Shown here in pieces: positions 39,779 through 51,142 of a stretch of DNA of 64,000 nt. The translations under genes were made by a program, and so were the position numbers. The first letter of the stretch is position 1, and every line of letters begins with the position of its first letter. The stretch comes from Candidatus Blochmannia sp. SNP (GTDB taxonomy: Bacteria > Pseudomonadota > Gammaproteobacteria > Enterobacterales > Enterobacteriaceae). Under the pieces are notes generated by a model. It did not search any database. It saw nothing but the letters and a program-made list of their open reading frames with translations, and was not told where the DNA came from. The stretch is taken from NCBI RefSeq assembly GCF_036549215.1, contig NZ_CP144371.1, forward strand, positions 186,001 through 250,000, in the 5' to 3' direction.

Positions 39779-41893
39779 ATGACTCGTGTAACACCGATTG
39801 TACGGTATCGCAATATTGGAATAAGCGCGCATATTGATGCTGGAAAAACTACTACAACTGAACGCATTTTGTTTTATACAGGTGTAAATCATAAAATTGG
39901 AGAAGTACATACTGGTTCTGCAACTATGGACTGGATGGAACAAGAACAAGAACGAGGAATAACAATTACTTCTGCGGCTACTACATGTTTTTGGTCAGGT
40001 ATGGCCAATCAATTCGACTCACACCGTATTAATATAATAGATACTCCAGGACATGTTGATTTTACCATCGAAGTAGAACGCTCTATGCGTATACTTGACG
40101 GCGCAGTAATGATTTATTGTGCCGTGGGCGGAGTGCAACCTCAATCTGAAACTGTATGGCGTCAAGCAAATAAATATAAAGTGCCACGTATTGCATTTAT
40201 AAATAAAATGGATCGAGTAGGAGCAGATTATCTACGAGTTGTAGAACAATTAAAAACTAGATTGTTTGCAAATCCTGTACCTATTCAATTAGCTGTAGGT
40301 TCAGAAGATAAATTTACTGGAGTTATTGATTTAATTAAAATGAAAGCAATTCATTGGAATGAAGCTGATCAAGGCGTAACTTTTGTGTATAGCAAAATAC
40401 CTGAAAATTTAATAGAACTATCAGATATATGGCATAAGCATTTAATAGAATCTGCTGTTGAAGAATCTGAAGAGTTAATGGATAAATATTTATCTAACAA
40501 ACATCAATTAACAGAACAAGAAATTAAACAAGCATTACGTCGAAGAGTATTAAACAATGAAATTATACTAGTAACATGTGGATCTGCTTTTAAAAATAAA
40601 GGAGTTCAAGCAATGTTAGATGCTGTTGTAGAATATTTACCATCTCCAAGTGATGTAACATCTATTACAGGTGTATTACAAGACGGATCTACTCAAATTA
40701 AACGCCATGCTAATGATAACGAACCATTTTCAGCTTTAGCATTTAAAATAGCTACTGATCCATTTGTAGGAAACTTAACTTTTTTTAGAGTATATTCAGG
40801 CATCGTCCGTTCCGGAGATAATATTTTAAACCCTATAAAAGAAAAACGTGAACGATTCGGCCGAATTGTACAAATGCATGCAAATAAAAGAGAAGAAATT
40901 AAGGCCGTTCATGCAGGAGATATTGCTGCGGCTATTGGTCTAAAAGATGTTGATACTGGAGATACCTTATGTGACCCATCTTCACCAATTATCCTTGAAC
41001 GTATGGAATTTCCAGAGCCAGTTATTTCTGTAATGGTCGAAGCTAAAACTAAAGCAGATCAAGATAAAATGAGTTTAGCTTTAAATCGTCTAGCTCAAGA
41101 AGATCCATCGTTTCGTGTATGGATCGATCAAGACTCTGGTCAAACTATTATTGCCGGAATGGGTGAATTGCATTTAGAAATTCTCGTAGAACGTATGAAA
41201 AGAGAATTTAATGTTGAAGCTAACGTAGGAAAACCTCAAGTTGCATACCGAGAAACCATTCGTACTAGTGTAACACAAGAAGGTAAATTTATTCGTCAAT
41301 CAGGAGGTAGAGGTCAATTCGGTCATGTTTGGTTACGTATCGAACCTATTCATCCAAAAGAAGAAGAAAATTATAAATTTTTAAACAAAATTGTAGGAGG
41401 TGCTATCCCTAAGGAATATATACCTGCTGTAGATAAAGGTGTACAAGAACAAATAAGCAATGGAATTCTTGCAGGATATCCAATTGTAGATATTTGTGTA
41501 ACTATCTTTGATGGTTCTTATCACGAAGTTGATTCTTCAGAAATAGCATTTAAAATAGCAGGATCTATAGCATTTAAAGAAGGATTTATGAAAGCCAATC
41601 CCGTATTATTAGAACCTATTATGCATGTAGAAATTGAAACACCTGAAGATTATATGGGAGATGTTATTGCAGATTTAAATCGTCGCCGAGGTATAATTAG
41701 TGGTTTAGAGAACTCTACAATTGGCGGGAAGATAATTTGCGCCCAAGTTCCTTTGTCAGACATGTTTGGTTATGCTACTAGTTTACGCTCACAAACTCAA
41801 GGACGCGCTTGTTATTCTATGGAATTTTTAAAATATAATGAAGTACCCAACAATATAGCTCAAATTATTATAAATTCTCGTCAAACTAAGTGA
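39779..41893 (+). CDS. fusA: Elongation factor G
   Basis: Translocation GTPase, 704 residues as in E. coli. The P-loop AHIDAGKTT is at 17-25, switch II is DTPGHVDF and NKMD confers guanine specificity. Domains II-V follow to the end SRQTK. The start ATG at 39779 has gagg at 39769-39772; a TTG at 39767 in the same frame overlaps that site and is rejected. It stands between rpsG and tuf as in the E. coli str operon. Confidence 0.97.
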   Translation: MTRVTPIVRYRNIGISAHIDAGKTTTTERILFYTGVNHKIGEVHTGSATMDWMEQEQERGITITSAATTCFWSGMANQFDSHRINIIDTPGHVDFTIEVERSMRILDGAVMIYCAVGGVQPQSETVWRQANKYKVPRIAFINKMDRVGADYLRVVEQLKTRLFANPVPIQLAVGSEDKFTGVIDLIKMKAIHWNEADQGVTFVYSKIPENLIELSDIWHKHLIESAVEESEELMDKYLSNKHQLTEQEIKQALRRRVLNNEIILVTCGSAFKNKGVQAMLDAVVEYLPSPSDVTSITGVLQDGSTQIKRHANDNEPFSALAFKIATDPFVGNLTFFRVYSGIVRSGDNILNPIKEKRERFGRIVQMHANKREEIKAVHAGDIAAAIGLKDVDTGDTLCDPSSPIILERMEFPEPVISVMVEAKTKADQDKMSLALNRLAQEDPSFRVWIDQDSGQTIIAGMGELHLEILVERMKREFNVEANVGKPQVAYRETIRTSVTQEGKFIRQSGGRGQFGHVWLRIEPIHPKEEENYKFLNKIVGGAIPKEYIPAVDKGVQEQISNGILAGYPIVDICVTIFDGSYHEVDSSEIAFKIAGSIAFKEGFMKANPVLLEPIMHVEIETPEDYMGDVIADLNRRRGIISGLENSTIGGKIICAQVPLSDMFGYATSLRSQTQGRACYSMEFLKYNEVPNNIAQIIINSRQTK

Positions 41894-41955
41894 TAATAAA
41901 TAATATTTAGATTCAATCGTCTTTGAAAAACTATAAAAGATCTAAGGAGTTTGAG

Positions 41956-43140
41956 GTGTCCAAAGAAAAATTTAAACGCGTAAAACCACATATTAATGTA
42001 GGAACCATTGGTCATGTAGACCACGGAAAAACTACTCTAACTGCCGCTATAACTACTATTTTATCTAAACATTATGGCGGCTGTGCACGTGCTTTCGATC
42101 AAATTGACAATGCTCCGGAAGAAAAAGCACGAGGAATTACTATAAATACTTCTCATGTTGAATATGATACTGCACATCGACATTACGCACATGTTGACTG
42201 CCCCGGGCATGCTGATTACGTAAAAAATATGATTACCGGAGCTGCACAAATGGACGGAGCAATATTAGTAGTAGCTGCCACTGATGGGCCCATGCCACAA
42301 ACCCGCGAGCACATTTTATTAGCCAGGCAAGTAGGGGTTCCTCATATAATTGTATTTATGAATAAATGTGATATGGTTAATGATGAAGAATTATTGGAAT
42401 TAGTCGAAATGGAAATGAGAGAGTTACTATCCCAATATGATTTCCCAGGAGATAATACACCAATTATTCGCGGATCTGCTTTAAAAGCATTAGAGGGTGA
42501 AGAAATATGGGCTAATAAAATTTTAGAATTATCAGATGTATTAGACAATTATATTCCAGAGCCCAAACGGTCTGTAGACCAACCATTCTTGTTACCTATT
42601 GAAGATGTATTTTCTATTTCTGGCCGAGGCACAGTAGTAACAGGTCGTATTGAACGTGGCATTATAAAAGTAGGTGAAGAAATGGAGATTGTCGGTATAA
42701 AAAATACAATAAAAACTACATGTACTGGAGTAGAAATGTTTAGAAAGTTATTAGACGAAGGACGTGCTGGAGAAAATGTTGGTATTTTGTTACGTGGCAC
42801 TAAACGAGATGAAGTAGAACGTGGCCAGGTATTATCTAAACCTGGATATATCAAGCCTCATTCTCATTTTGAATCAGAAGTATATATTCTTAATAAAGAT
42901 GAAGGAGGAAGACATACGCCATTTTTTAAAGGTTATCGTCCTCAATTTTATTTTCGTACTACAGATGTTACTGGTACCATTGAATTACCAGAAGGAGTAG
43001 ATATGGTAATGCCTGGTGATAACATCAAAATGATTGTTAATTTAATTTCTCCAATAGCTATGAATGACGGCCTTCGATTTGCTATTAGAGAAGGCGGCCG
43101 TACTATAGGAGCTGGCATTGTGTCTAAAATTATATCTTAA
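41956..43140 (+). CDS. tuf: Elongation factor Tu
   Basis: Delivers aminoacyl-tRNA to the ribosome. The start is GTG at 41956, behind a perfect taaggag (41943-41949), giving 394 residues beginning [15 protein letters not shown] after the initiator, the E. coli length. A TTG at 41923 in the same frame has no such support. GHVDHGKT is at 19-26, and [23 protein letters not shown] and NKCD are conserved. It is the only tuf in the window: on its left is the tufA context (fusA), on its right the tufB context (secE-nusG). Confidence 0.96.
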   Translation: MSKEKFKRVKPHINVGTIGHVDHGKTTLTAAITTILSKHYGGCARAFDQIDNAPEEKARGITINTSHVEYDTAHRHYAHVDCPGHADYVKNMITGAAQMDGAILVVAATDGPMPQTREHILLARQVGVPHIIVFMNKCDMVNDEELLELVEMEMRELLSQYDFPGDNTPIIRGSALKALEGEEIWANKILELSDVLDNYIPEPKRSVDQPFLLPIEDVFSISGRGTVVTGRIERGIIKVGEEMEIVGIKNTIKTTCTGVEMFRKLLDEGRAGENVGILLRGTKRDEVERGQVLSKPGYIKPHSHFESEVYILNKDEGGRHTPFFKGYRPQFYFRTTDVTGTIELPEGVDMVMPGDNIKMIVNLISPIAMNDGLRFAIREGGRTIGAGIVSKIIS

Positions 43141-43206
43141 TTGAGAAATTTGATAAATACAATTGTTATATGGTTATATTAATAAAAAATATAGTAACGT
43201 ACTGGT

Positions 43207-43584
43207 ATGCATATAGAAAATAAAAATAAAAAAAATATATATATATTAGAACTGACCAAATGGATTAGCATCATAGGATTAGTATTAACGTCTATCATTG
43301 GGAACTACTTATACCGTGATTATAATGCCTTCACAAGAGGTTTAGTAATTTTTGTTATCATTACCGCTGTTACATACATTGCCTCAACAACTAAAATAGG
43401 CAAACTAATAGTTATATTTGGGAATGATTCACGCACTGAATTACGAAAAGTAGTATGGCCTACTTACCGAGACGGGTTCAATACTACTTTAATTGTAATA
43501 GGAGTAACTATAGTGATTTCATTATTATTATGGGGGCTAGATACTATTTTAGTTTATCTGATATCATTTAGTCTAAGGTTATAA
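43207..43584 (+). CDS. secE: Preprotein translocase subunit SecE
   Basis: Inner-membrane component of the SecYEG channel. 125 residues with three hydrophobic helices, two near 15-35 and 40-60 and the essential third near 95-118. The conserved cytosolic amphipathic part is [16 protein letters not shown]. The first 15 residues are Lys/Asn-rich. The stop is one base before nusG, so the two are co-translated as in E. coli. Confidence 0.94.
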   Translation: MHIENKNKKNIYILELTKWISIIGLVLTSIIGNYLYRDYNAFTRGLVIFVIITAVTYIASTTKIGKLIVIFGNDSRTELRKVVWPTYRDGFNTTLIVIGVTIVISLLLWGLDTILVYLISFSLRL

Positions 43585-43585
43585 T

Positions 43586-44131
43586 ATGACTGATACTTTA
43601 AAAAAACATTGGTATGTTATTCAAGCATTTTCTGGTTTTGAAAATCGTGTAGCTCATTCTTTACGTGAGTATATTAAACTACACAATATGGATTCAATGT
43701 TTGGTGAAATCATGATTCCAACAGAAGAAGTAGTAGAAATGCGAGCTGGACAACGTAGAAAAAGTGAACGTAAATTTTTTCCCGGTTATGTATTAGTACA
43801 AATGATAATGAATGATTCTAGTTGGCATTTAGTAAAAAGTGTTCCGCGTGTTATGGGCTTCGTTGGAGGAACATGCGATAAACCTGCTCCCATTGGGGAT
43901 AAAGAAGTTAATGATATTATTCATCGACTGCAGCAAATAGGAGATAAGCCTCGTCCTAAAACATTGTTTGAACCTGGAGAACTTATCCGAGTCAGCAATG
44001 GCCCTTTTTCTGATTTTAATGCTGTAGTAGAAGAAGTAGATTATGAAAAAAATCGTTTAAAAGTATCAGTTTCTATCTTTGGACGAGCCACTCCGGTAGA
44101 ATTGGATTTTTCTCAAGTTGAAAAATCTTGA
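43586..44131 (+). CDS. nusG: Transcription antitermination/elongation factor NusG
   Basis: Binds RNA polymerase and links it to Rho or ribosomes. 181 residues as in E. coli. The NGN domain begins [16 protein letters not shown] and contains [10 protein letters not shown]; the C-terminal KOW domain is [32 protein letters not shown]. Both domains are complete, which fits the presence of rho and of boxA-like sites in the rRNA operon. Confidence 0.97.
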   Translation: MTDTLKKHWYVIQAFSGFENRVAHSLREYIKLHNMDSMFGEIMIPTEEVVEMRAGQRRKSERKFFPGYVLVQMIMNDSSWHLVKSVPRVMGFVGGTCDKPAPIGDKEVNDIIHRLQQIGDKPRPKTLFEPGELIRVSNGPFSDFNAVVEEVDYEKNRLKVSVSIFGRATPVELDFSQVEKS

Positions 44132-44272
44132 TTGCATAAAATCATATATTAAAAACTTATATATTTCAGTATATATAATAAAAATAGTTGTTCCTTTGTA
44201 TTTATATTTAAATAATAAACGAATATAAATAAAAAAGAAAATGTTGTTAATTTTATTACTAGGACAATTAAT

Positions 44273-44701
44273 ATGGTTAAAAAAGTACAAGCCTATATTA
44301 GGCTACAAATTTCTGCTGGAGCTGCTAATCCTAGCCCTCCTGTTGGGCCTGCTTTAGGCCAACAAGGCGTTAATATTATGGAATTTTGTAAAGCATTTAA
44401 TGCAAAAACAGAAAAACTTGAAACAGGACTACCGATCCCAGTTATCATTACTGTTTATACTGATCGATCTTTTTCATTTATTACTAAATCTCCTCCCGCT
44501 TCAATATTATTAAAAAAAGCTGCAAACATTCAATCTGGATCTGAAAAACCAAATATAATAAACGTTGGTAAAGTGTCATATACTCAAATTTATGAAATTG
44601 CAAAAATTAAAGCTGTTGATATGACAGGTTCTGATATAGAATCAATCGCACGTTCTATTATAGGCACAGCTCATTCTATGGGGCTAAAGGTGGAAGATTA
44701 A
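44273..44701 (+). CDS. rplK: 50S ribosomal protein L11
   Basis: GTPase-centre protein, 142 residues as in E. coli. The N-terminal thiostrepton-region segment [19 protein letters not shown] and FVTKSPPA-like [16 protein letters not shown] are present. It is followed after 5 bp by rplA, the usual L11 operon pair. Confidence 0.97.
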   Translation: MVKKVQAYIRLQISAGAANPSPPVGPALGQQGVNIMEFCKAFNAKTEKLETGLPIPVIITVYTDRSFSFITKSPPASILLKKAANIQSGSEKPNIINVGKVSYTQIYEIAKIKAVDMTGSDIESIARSIIGTAHSMGLKVED

Positions 44702-44706
44702 TAAAT

Positions 44707-45408
44707 ATGGGTAAATTAAGCAAAAGAATGCATATAATGCAACATTATGCAGATAAATCTATACAATATTCTACAATAGATGGATTACAATTATTAAAAA
44801 AAATTACAAAAGTTAAATTTGTTGAAAGTGTTGATGTTGCCATTAATTTAGGAATTGATGCACGTAAATCTGATCAAAACGTACGCGGCAATGTAATTTT
44901 GCCACATGGTACCGGTCGTAATGTTCGCCTTGCTGTTTTTACACAAGGAGATAATATCTTATTAGCTAAAAATGCTGGGGCTGATTTAGTTGGATTACAT
45001 GATTTATCTGATGAAATAAAAACAGGAAAACACCGGCTAGATGTAGTTATTGCATCTCCTGATGTAATGCATGTAGTAAGTAAATTAGGTCCCATTTTAG
45101 GGCCAAAAGGTTTAATGCCAAATCTTAAAATGGGCACTATATCCAATAATGTAGAAGAATTAGTTAAAAATATCAAATTAGGGCAGATACGCTATAAAAA
45201 TGACAAAAACGGCATTATTCATGCCACCATTGGTAAAATTAATTTTGATATCATAAAACTCAAGGAAAATTTAGAAGCATTAATAGCATCTTTAAAGCAA
45301 GCTAAGCCAATGATATTTAAAGGAACATACATTAAAAAGATAACCCTTTCTACTACTATGGGTAGATCTATATCTATTGATCAAAATACTCTATTTATTA
45401 CACATTAG
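44707..45408 (+). CDS. rplA: 50S ribosomal protein L1
   Basis: L1-stalk protein, 233 residues (E. coli 234). Conserved segments are [12 protein letters not shown] and the signature LGPRGLMPNPK-type [16 protein letters not shown]; the P to L change in NPK is unusual. In E. coli L1 represses its own operon at the rplK leader. The C-terminal [16 protein letters not shown] is typical. Confidence 0.96.
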   Translation: MGKLSKRMHIMQHYADKSIQYSTIDGLQLLKKITKVKFVESVDVAINLGIDARKSDQNVRGNVILPHGTGRNVRLAVFTQGDNILLAKNAGADLVGLHDLSDEIKTGKHRLDVVIASPDVMHVVSKLGPILGPKGLMPNLKMGTISNNVEELVKNIKLGQIRYKNDKNGIIHATIGKINFDIIKLKENLEALIASLKQAKPMIFKGTYIKKITLSTTMGRSISIDQNTLFITH

Positions 45409-45790
45409 CTGTGATATTAATGTGTTTTTATTAATAGCTTCTTTACATAATTTTCAAATTAGTCTACACTCTGTTAGGTTGGTATGTTTGTAATTGCAGC
45501 TTTAATTATATTAGTTTAATTCGAATTATATAATTTTATTTAAAATAGTTTGATTGATGGATATTAAACTTGCGACATAGTATATGTAATGTAGTTATTA
45601 TTACGATGAATTTATAGTAATACGCTTTCTTACTGCATCTTATAAAGAAGGTAATTTCTTATAAAAATATTTCATTTAAGATTTTGGTACTACAATCTTT
45701 AACATATATATATCTTTATATATATATTTTGAGTTAACGTTCTAGTTCATAATAATAAATGCATATCAAATTTAATCAAGGTGTTGTTTT
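45409..45790. promoter_or_regulatory. rplA-rplJ intergenic leader region
   Basis: 382 bp, the place of the rplJL-rpoBC promoter and L10 autoregulatory leader in E. coli. No confident promoter can be singled out. A repeat of tatatatatctttatatatatat type is at about 45705-45728. An aaggtgttg ribosome binding region precedes rplJ. Confidence 0.4.
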
Positions 45791-46288
45791 ATGGTATTAA
45801 ACCTACAAAAAAAAGAAGAAATTGTTTGTAAAATACACGAAACAGCTAAAAAATCTTTATCAGCAGTAGTGGCTTCCTTAGATGGTATTACTGTAAATGA
45901 AGTAACCAAGTTGCGAAAAGAAGCGCGTGATCTTGGAGTATACATACATGTTGTTCGCAATACGTTAATGCGGAAAATAGTAGAACATACGCCCTTGTCA
46001 TGTTTGCAGGATATTTTAATAGGACAAAACATTATCGCATTTTCTATGTGTCAACCTCGCGATTCTGCACGTATTTTCGTAAAATTTAATAAAAATCATA
46101 AACATTTTAAAATAAAAGGCGCTGCTTTTGAGGGTAAATTTATTCCTGCATTAAAAATTAATTTATTATCTGATTTACCCAATCATGAAGAAGCTATTTC
46201 CAGATTAATGACAATTATGAAAACAAGTAGTATAGAAAATCTAATACGAGTCTTATACGTATTATCTAATCAAAAAACTAAATTGTGA
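45791..46288 (+). CDS. rplJ: 50S ribosomal protein L10
   Basis: Base of the ribosomal stalk that carries the L7/L12 dimers. 165 residues, as in E. coli. KKEEIVCKIHETAKKSLSAVVASLDGITVNEVTKLRKEAR and VVRNTLMRKIVEHT match the RNA-binding domain. The C-terminal helix (RLMTIMKTSSIENLIRVLYVLSNQKTK) is less alanine-rich than usual, fitting the genome's base bias. Confidence 0.96.
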   Translation: MVLNLQKKEEIVCKIHETAKKSLSAVVASLDGITVNEVTKLRKEARDLGVYIHVVRNTLMRKIVEHTPLSCLQDILIGQNIIAFSMCQPRDSARIFVKFNKNHKHFKIKGAAFEGKFIPALKINLLSDLPNHEEAISRLMTIMKTSSIENLIRVLYVLSNQKTKL

Positions 46289-46373
46289 TTTAATAAAAAT
46301 ATTATAAATATTTTAACAAATAGTCATTTGATTATGTAATCCTCTTTAATATTTTATATTTTTGGAGATTTTT

Positions 46374-46745
46374 ATGTCTCTTACAAAAGAACAAATTTTA
46401 GATGCTATTTCCAATATGTCTGTTATGGAAATAGTTAAATTAACATCTATGATGGAAGAAAAGTTTGGAGTATCTGCTGCTTCGTTAGCCACTGTTGAAC
46501 AACCTAATGTATCAGAACCAGTCATAAAGGAACAAACTGAATTTAACGTGTTTTTAACTGCTATTGGCAATAACAAAATTCCCGTAATTAAAACTGTACG
46601 CAGTATTACTGGATTAGGGCTAAAAGAAGCAAAAGAATTAGTGGAATCTGCACCTATAATTTTGAAAGAATCAATAAACAAAGATGACGCTGAAACCTTA
46701 AAAAAAACTTTAGAAACAGCAGGTGCAACTGTTGAAATTAAATAA
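46374..46745 (+). CDS. rplL: 50S ribosomal protein L7/L12
   Basis: Stalk protein that recruits translation factors. The start at 46374 ([12 protein letters not shown]) with ggag at 46364-46367 gives 123 residues (E. coli 121); a TTG at 46362 is in frame but overlaps the ribosome binding site. The N-terminal dimer domain and the C-terminal factor-binding domain ([24 protein letters not shown]) are conserved. The hinge, Ala/Gly-rich in E. coli, here reads [16 protein letters not shown] with hardly any alanine. Confidence 0.96.
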   Translation: MSLTKEQILDAISNMSVMEIVKLTSMMEEKFGVSAASLATVEQPNVSEPVIKEQTEFNVFLTAIGNNKIPVIKTVRSITGLGLKEAKELVESAPIILKESINKDDAETLKKTLETAGATVEIK

Positions 46746-47018
46746 AAGACAAAATAAACCAATAATAATCTATTATTGAGTATGACTATATAGGACCTTA
46801 TGTTACTAACATTAAAACGACATTTAATTTTAAACAACATAAAATTATGATATTTCAATATTTTATGTATTTCAACTATAAAAACACACAAGTACTATAT
46901 ATATATGAATCTACATCTAAAATAATATATACGGTAATTTTTCCTGCTATATATTATTTATATAGTGGCCAACTTATTTCTTGAAAAAATCATCCATATT
47001 AACTAATCGAGGAACTTT

Positions 47019-50000
47019 ATGGTGTATTCCTATACTGAAAAGAAACGTATTCGTAAAGATTTTGGAAAACGTCCTCAAGTTTTAGATATTCCATATCTTC
47101 TTTCTATTCAGCTTGATTCCTTTCAAAAATTTATTAGGCATGATCCAGAAAGACAATGTGGATTGGAAGCGGCTTTTAGATCTGTTTTTCCTATTAAAAG
47201 CTATAATGGTAATGCTGAGCTAAAATACATTAAATATCGATTAGGAGAACCTACATTTGACGTAAAAGAATGTCAAACACGTGGTATCACTTTTTCTGCG
47301 CCATTACGTGTACGTCTATGTTTAATTATTTATGAACGTGATGGATTAAATAACATAATAAAAAATACCAAAGAACAAGAAGTATATATGGGTGAAATTC
47401 CACTTATGACTAATAACGGTACTTTTATTATTAATGGAATTGAACGAGTTATTGTGTCTCAGTTACATAGAAGCCCTGGCGTATTTTTCGATAGTGACAA
47501 AGGTAAAACACATTCATCCGGAAAAGTATTATATAATGCACGTATTATCCCATACCGAGGATCTTGGTTAGATTTTGAGTTTGATCTGAAAGATAATTTA
47601 TTTGTACGAATTGATAGACGACGAAAGTTACCAGTAACAGTGATACTGCGTGCTTTAAATTATACCACTGATCAAATTTTAAATATGTTCTTTAATAAAG
47701 TAATATATGAAATTCAAAATAATACATTATATATGCATCTAATACCTGAAAGATTACGCGGTGAAACAGCATCTTTTGACATTGTTGTTAATGACATTAC
47801 ATACGTAAAAAAAGGACGTCGTATTGCAGCTAGACATATTCATCAATTAAAAAAAGACAATATTTCAAAAATTGAAATACCCATAGATTATATAATTGGT
47901 AAAGTTGTTATAAAAGATTACATTGATAAAAACACAAATACACTGATTGTTGCAGCTAATACAGAAATATCTACCGATATATTACATAACTTAATTCAAT
48001 CAGGATATAAGTCCATAGAAACATTATTTAGCAATGATCTAGATTACGGTAATTATATTTCTGAAACCTTGCGTATTGATACAACCACCAATAAATTTGA
48101 TGCATTAATAGAAATTTATCGTGTAATGCGTCCGGGAGAACCACCAACTAAAGAGGCTGCTGAATATTTATTTGAAAACTTATTTTTCTCAGAAGAACGT
48201 TATGACTTGTCTGCTGTAGGTAGAATGAAATTTAATCGTTCATTGCAACGAGTACAAATAGAAGATTTAGGAATATTAAAAAAGGACGATATTGTTGATG
48301 TAATTAAAAAATTAATCGATATTAGAAATGGTAAAGGAGATGTAGATGATATTGATCATCTAGGGAATCGACGTATTCGCTCTGTGGGCGAAATGGCAGA
48401 AAATCAATTTAGAATCGGATTAGTTAGAGTAGAACGTGCAGTAAAAGAACGATTATCTTTAGGTGATTTAGATACGTTAACCCCTCAAGATTTGATTAAT
48501 GCTAAACCAATTTCAGCTGCAGTAAGAGAATTTTTTACTTCCAGTCAATTATCTCAATTTATGGATCAAAATAATCCATTATCAGAAATTACTCATAAAC
48601 GTCGTATATCTGCCTTAGGACCAGGAGGTTTAACTAGAGAACGTGCAGGATTTGAAGTACGAGATGTCCATCCCACACATTATGGTCGAGTCTGTCCAAT
48701 AGAAACTCCAGAAGGACCAAATATAGGTTTAATTAACTCATTATCTGTATACGCTCGAGCTAATGAATACGGATTTTTAGAAACTCCATATCGTAAAGTT
48801 CAAAATGGTATAGTTAGTGATGATATTTACTATTTATCTGCAATTGAAGAAAGTAATTTTGTTATTGCTCAAGCAAATACAAACCTAAACTCAATAGGAG
48901 AATTTGTTAACGACTTAGTAACCTGTAGAAATAAAGGTGAATCTGGTCTTTTTAAAAAAGATCAAGTTGATTACATGGATGTCTCTACGCAACAAATAGT
49001 ATCAGTCGCCGCCTCATTAATTCCTTTTTTAGAGCACGATGATGCCAATCGTGCTCTAATGGGAGCAAATATGCAACGTCAAGCTGTTCCTGTTCTGTGT
49101 AGTGAAAAACCGTTAGTGGGAACTGGAATGGAACGTGTAGTAGCCATAGATTCCGGTGTCACAGCAATAGCTAAACGTGGTGGTATCGTTAAATATGTAG
49201 ATGCATCGCGTATTGTAATACATGTTAATGAAAATGAAACACATGATGAAGAATCAGGAATCGATATTTATCATTTAATAAAATATATTCGATCAAATCA
49301 AAATACCTGTATCAATCAACGACCTTGTGTATCTTTGGAAGAATCAGTAGAACGTGGAGATGTGATAGCAGACGGTCCATCTACTGATTTAGGAGAATTA
49401 GCTTTAGGGCAAAATATGCGAATTGCCTTTATGCCTTGGAATGGATACAATTTTGAAGACTCAATGTTAGTTTCAGAACGCGTAGTGCAAGAAGATAGAT
49501 TTACAAGTATACATATCCAAGAATTAACTTGTGTATCTCGTGATACCAAATTAGGACCTGAAGAAATAACAGCTGACATTCCAAACGTAGGAGAAACGGC
49601 ATTATCCAAACTAGATGAATCTGGAATTATTTACATCGGAGCGGAAGTAATAGGAGGAGATATTCTTGTTGGAAAAGTTACACCTAAAGGAGAAACTCAA
49701 TTAACACCAGAAGAAAAACTACTTCGTGCTATTTTTGGTGAAAAAGCCTCCGATGTAAAAGATTCATCCCTACGAGTTCCTAATGGAGTATGCGGTACTG
49801 TAATTGATGTACAAATATTTACTAGAGATGGTGTTAACAAGGACAACCGCTCACTAACGATTGAATCTGCTAAATTGAAACAAGTAAAAAAAGATTTAAA
49901 TGAAGAATTCCAAATTTTTGAGTCAGCTTTATTCAGTCGAGTTTATGATATATTAATTACGAGCGGGATCGAAAAAGAAAAATTGATTAAAATTAACCGT

Positions 50001-51044
50001 AATTCTTGGTTAAATTTGGTACTATCAGATACAAAAAAACAATATCAATTATCTCAATTAACTAAGCAATATTTTAATTTGAAACGTATGTTTGAAAAAA
50101 AAACAGAAATTCAGCATCGTAAAATTACTCAAGGAGACGAGTTAGCTCCTGGTATATTAAAAATAGTTAAGGTATATTTAGCTGTAAAACGTCAAATACA
50201 ACCTGGGGATAAAATGGCAGGACGACATGGAAATAAAGGTGTAATTTCAAAAATTAACCCTATTGAAGATATGCCATATGACCAGAATGGAATACCAATA
50301 GATATCGTGCTCAATCCTCTTGGAGTACCATCTCGCATGAATATTGGACAAATTTTAGAAACCCATCTTGGTATGGCCGCGAAAGGTATTGGAGACAAAA
50401 TAAACTTCATGTTACAAAAATACAAAGAAATAAGTCAATTAAGAAAATTTATTCAAGAAGCGTATGATTTAGGAGAAGGATCGCGGCAACACGTTGATCT
50501 TAATAAATTTTCAGATGAAGAAATATTGCAATTAGCTAAGAATTTAAAAGAAGGAATACCTATTGCTACTCCAGTATTTGACGGAGCAACAGAAAAGGAA
50601 ATTAAAGACCTTTTACAATTATCCGGATTGCCAACTTCCGGTCAAATTACATTATTTGATGGATGTACAGGGGAAGTATTTGAAAGAAAAGTTACTGTAG
50701 GTTATATGTACATGTTAAAATTAAATCACTTAGTAGACGATAAAATGCACGCACGTTCTACCGGTTCCTATAGTTTAGTCACGCAACAACCATTAGGAGG
50801 AAAGGCTCAGTTTGGGGGTCAACGTTTCGGTGAAATGGAAGTATGGGCATTAGAAGCTTATGGCGCATCATACACTCTGCAAGAAATGCTAACAGTAAAA
50901 TCAGACGATGTAAATGGACGTACTAGAATGTATAAAAATATTGTTGATGGAAATCATATAATGGACCCCGGCATGCCTGAATCTTTCAACGTTTTATTAA
51001 AAGAAATTCGTTCTTTAGCAATTAACATTGAACTAGAAGATTAA
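47019..51044 (+). CDS. rpoB: RNA polymerase beta subunit
   Basis: Catalytic subunit, 1341 residues (E. coli 1342), collinear throughout. The rifampicin-region segment [21 protein letters not shown] is wild-type-like with RISALGPGG following. [16 protein letters not shown] and the C-terminal clamp segment are intact. It lies 273 bp after rplL, where E. coli has an attenuator and RNase III site; a stem there could not be confirmed. A gaggaac ribosome binding site precedes the ATG. Confidence 0.98.
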   Translation: MVYSYTEKKRIRKDFGKRPQVLDIPYLLSIQLDSFQKFIRHDPERQCGLEAAFRSVFPIKSYNGNAELKYIKYRLGEPTFDVKECQTRGITFSAPLRVRLCLIIYERDGLNNIIKNTKEQEVYMGEIPLMTNNGTFIINGIERVIVSQLHRSPGVFFDSDKGKTHSSGKVLYNARIIPYRGSWLDFEFDLKDNLFVRIDRRRKLPVTVILRALNYTTDQILNMFFNKVIYEIQNNTLYMHLIPERLRGETASFDIVVNDITYVKKGRRIAARHIHQLKKDNISKIEIPIDYIIGKVVIKDYIDKNTNTLIVAANTEISTDILHNLIQSGYKSIETLFSNDLDYGNYISETLRIDTTTNKFDALIEIYRVMRPGEPPTKEAAEYLFENLFFSEERYDLSAVGRMKFNRSLQRVQIEDLGILKKDDIVDVIKKLIDIRNGKGDVDDIDHLGNRRIRSVGEMAENQFRIGLVRVERAVKERLSLGDLDTLTPQDLINAKPISAAVREFFTSSQLSQFMDQNNPLSEITHKRRISALGPGGLTRERAGFEVRDVHPTHYGRVCPIETPEGPNIGLINSLSVYARANEYGFLETPYRKVQNGIVSDDIYYLSAIEESNFVIAQANTNLNSIGEFVNDLVTCRNKGESGLFKKDQVDYMDVSTQQIVSVAASLIPFLEHDDANRALMGANMQRQAVPVLCSEKPLVGTGMERVVAIDSGVTAIAKRGGIVKYVDASRIVIHVNENETHDEESGIDIYHLIKYIRSNQNTCINQRPCVSLEESVERGDVIADGPSTDLGELALGQNMRIAFMPWNGYNFEDSMLVSERVVQEDRFTSIHIQELTCVSRDTKLGPEEITADIPNVGETALSKLDESGIIYIGAEVIGGDILVGKVTPKGETQLTPEEKLLRAIFGEKASDVKDSSLRVPNGVCGTVIDVQIFTRDGVNKDNRSLTIESAKLKQVKKDLNEEFQIFESALFSRVYDILITSGIEKEKLIKINRNSWLNLVLSDTKKQYQLSQLTKQYFNLKRMFEKKTEIQHRKITQGDELAPGILKIVKVYLAVKRQIQPGDKMAGRHGNKGVISKINPIEDMPYDQNGIPIDIVLNPLGVPSRMNIGQILETHLGMAAKGIGDKINFMLQKYKEISQLRKFIQEAYDLGEGSRQHVDLNKFSDEEILQLAKNLKEGIPIATPVFDGATEKEIKDLLQLSGLPTSGQITLFDGCTGEVFERKVTVGYMYMLKLNHLVDDKMHARSTGSYSLVTQQPLGGKAQFGGQRFGEMEVWALEAYGASYTLQEMLTVKSDDVNGRTRMYKNIVDGNHIMDPGMPESFNVLLKEIRSLAINIELED

Positions 51045-51142
51045 TATTTAAATTTAAAATCTGTGTAATAAATTTAATGTTATATTATATATTCACATAA
51101 TACTTATACATTCCACAAATATAACTCTAATAAAGGCTCCCT

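Noticed and set aside
41923..41955. Upstream TTG start for tuf giving an 11-residue extension
   Set aside because: The GTG at 41956 has a perfect taaggag 6 nt upstream and gives the exact EF-Tu N-terminus and length.
46346..46891. 181-codon frame on the minus strand across rplL
   Set aside because: It is the antisense of the well supported rplL gene, with composition dictated by it and no family match.
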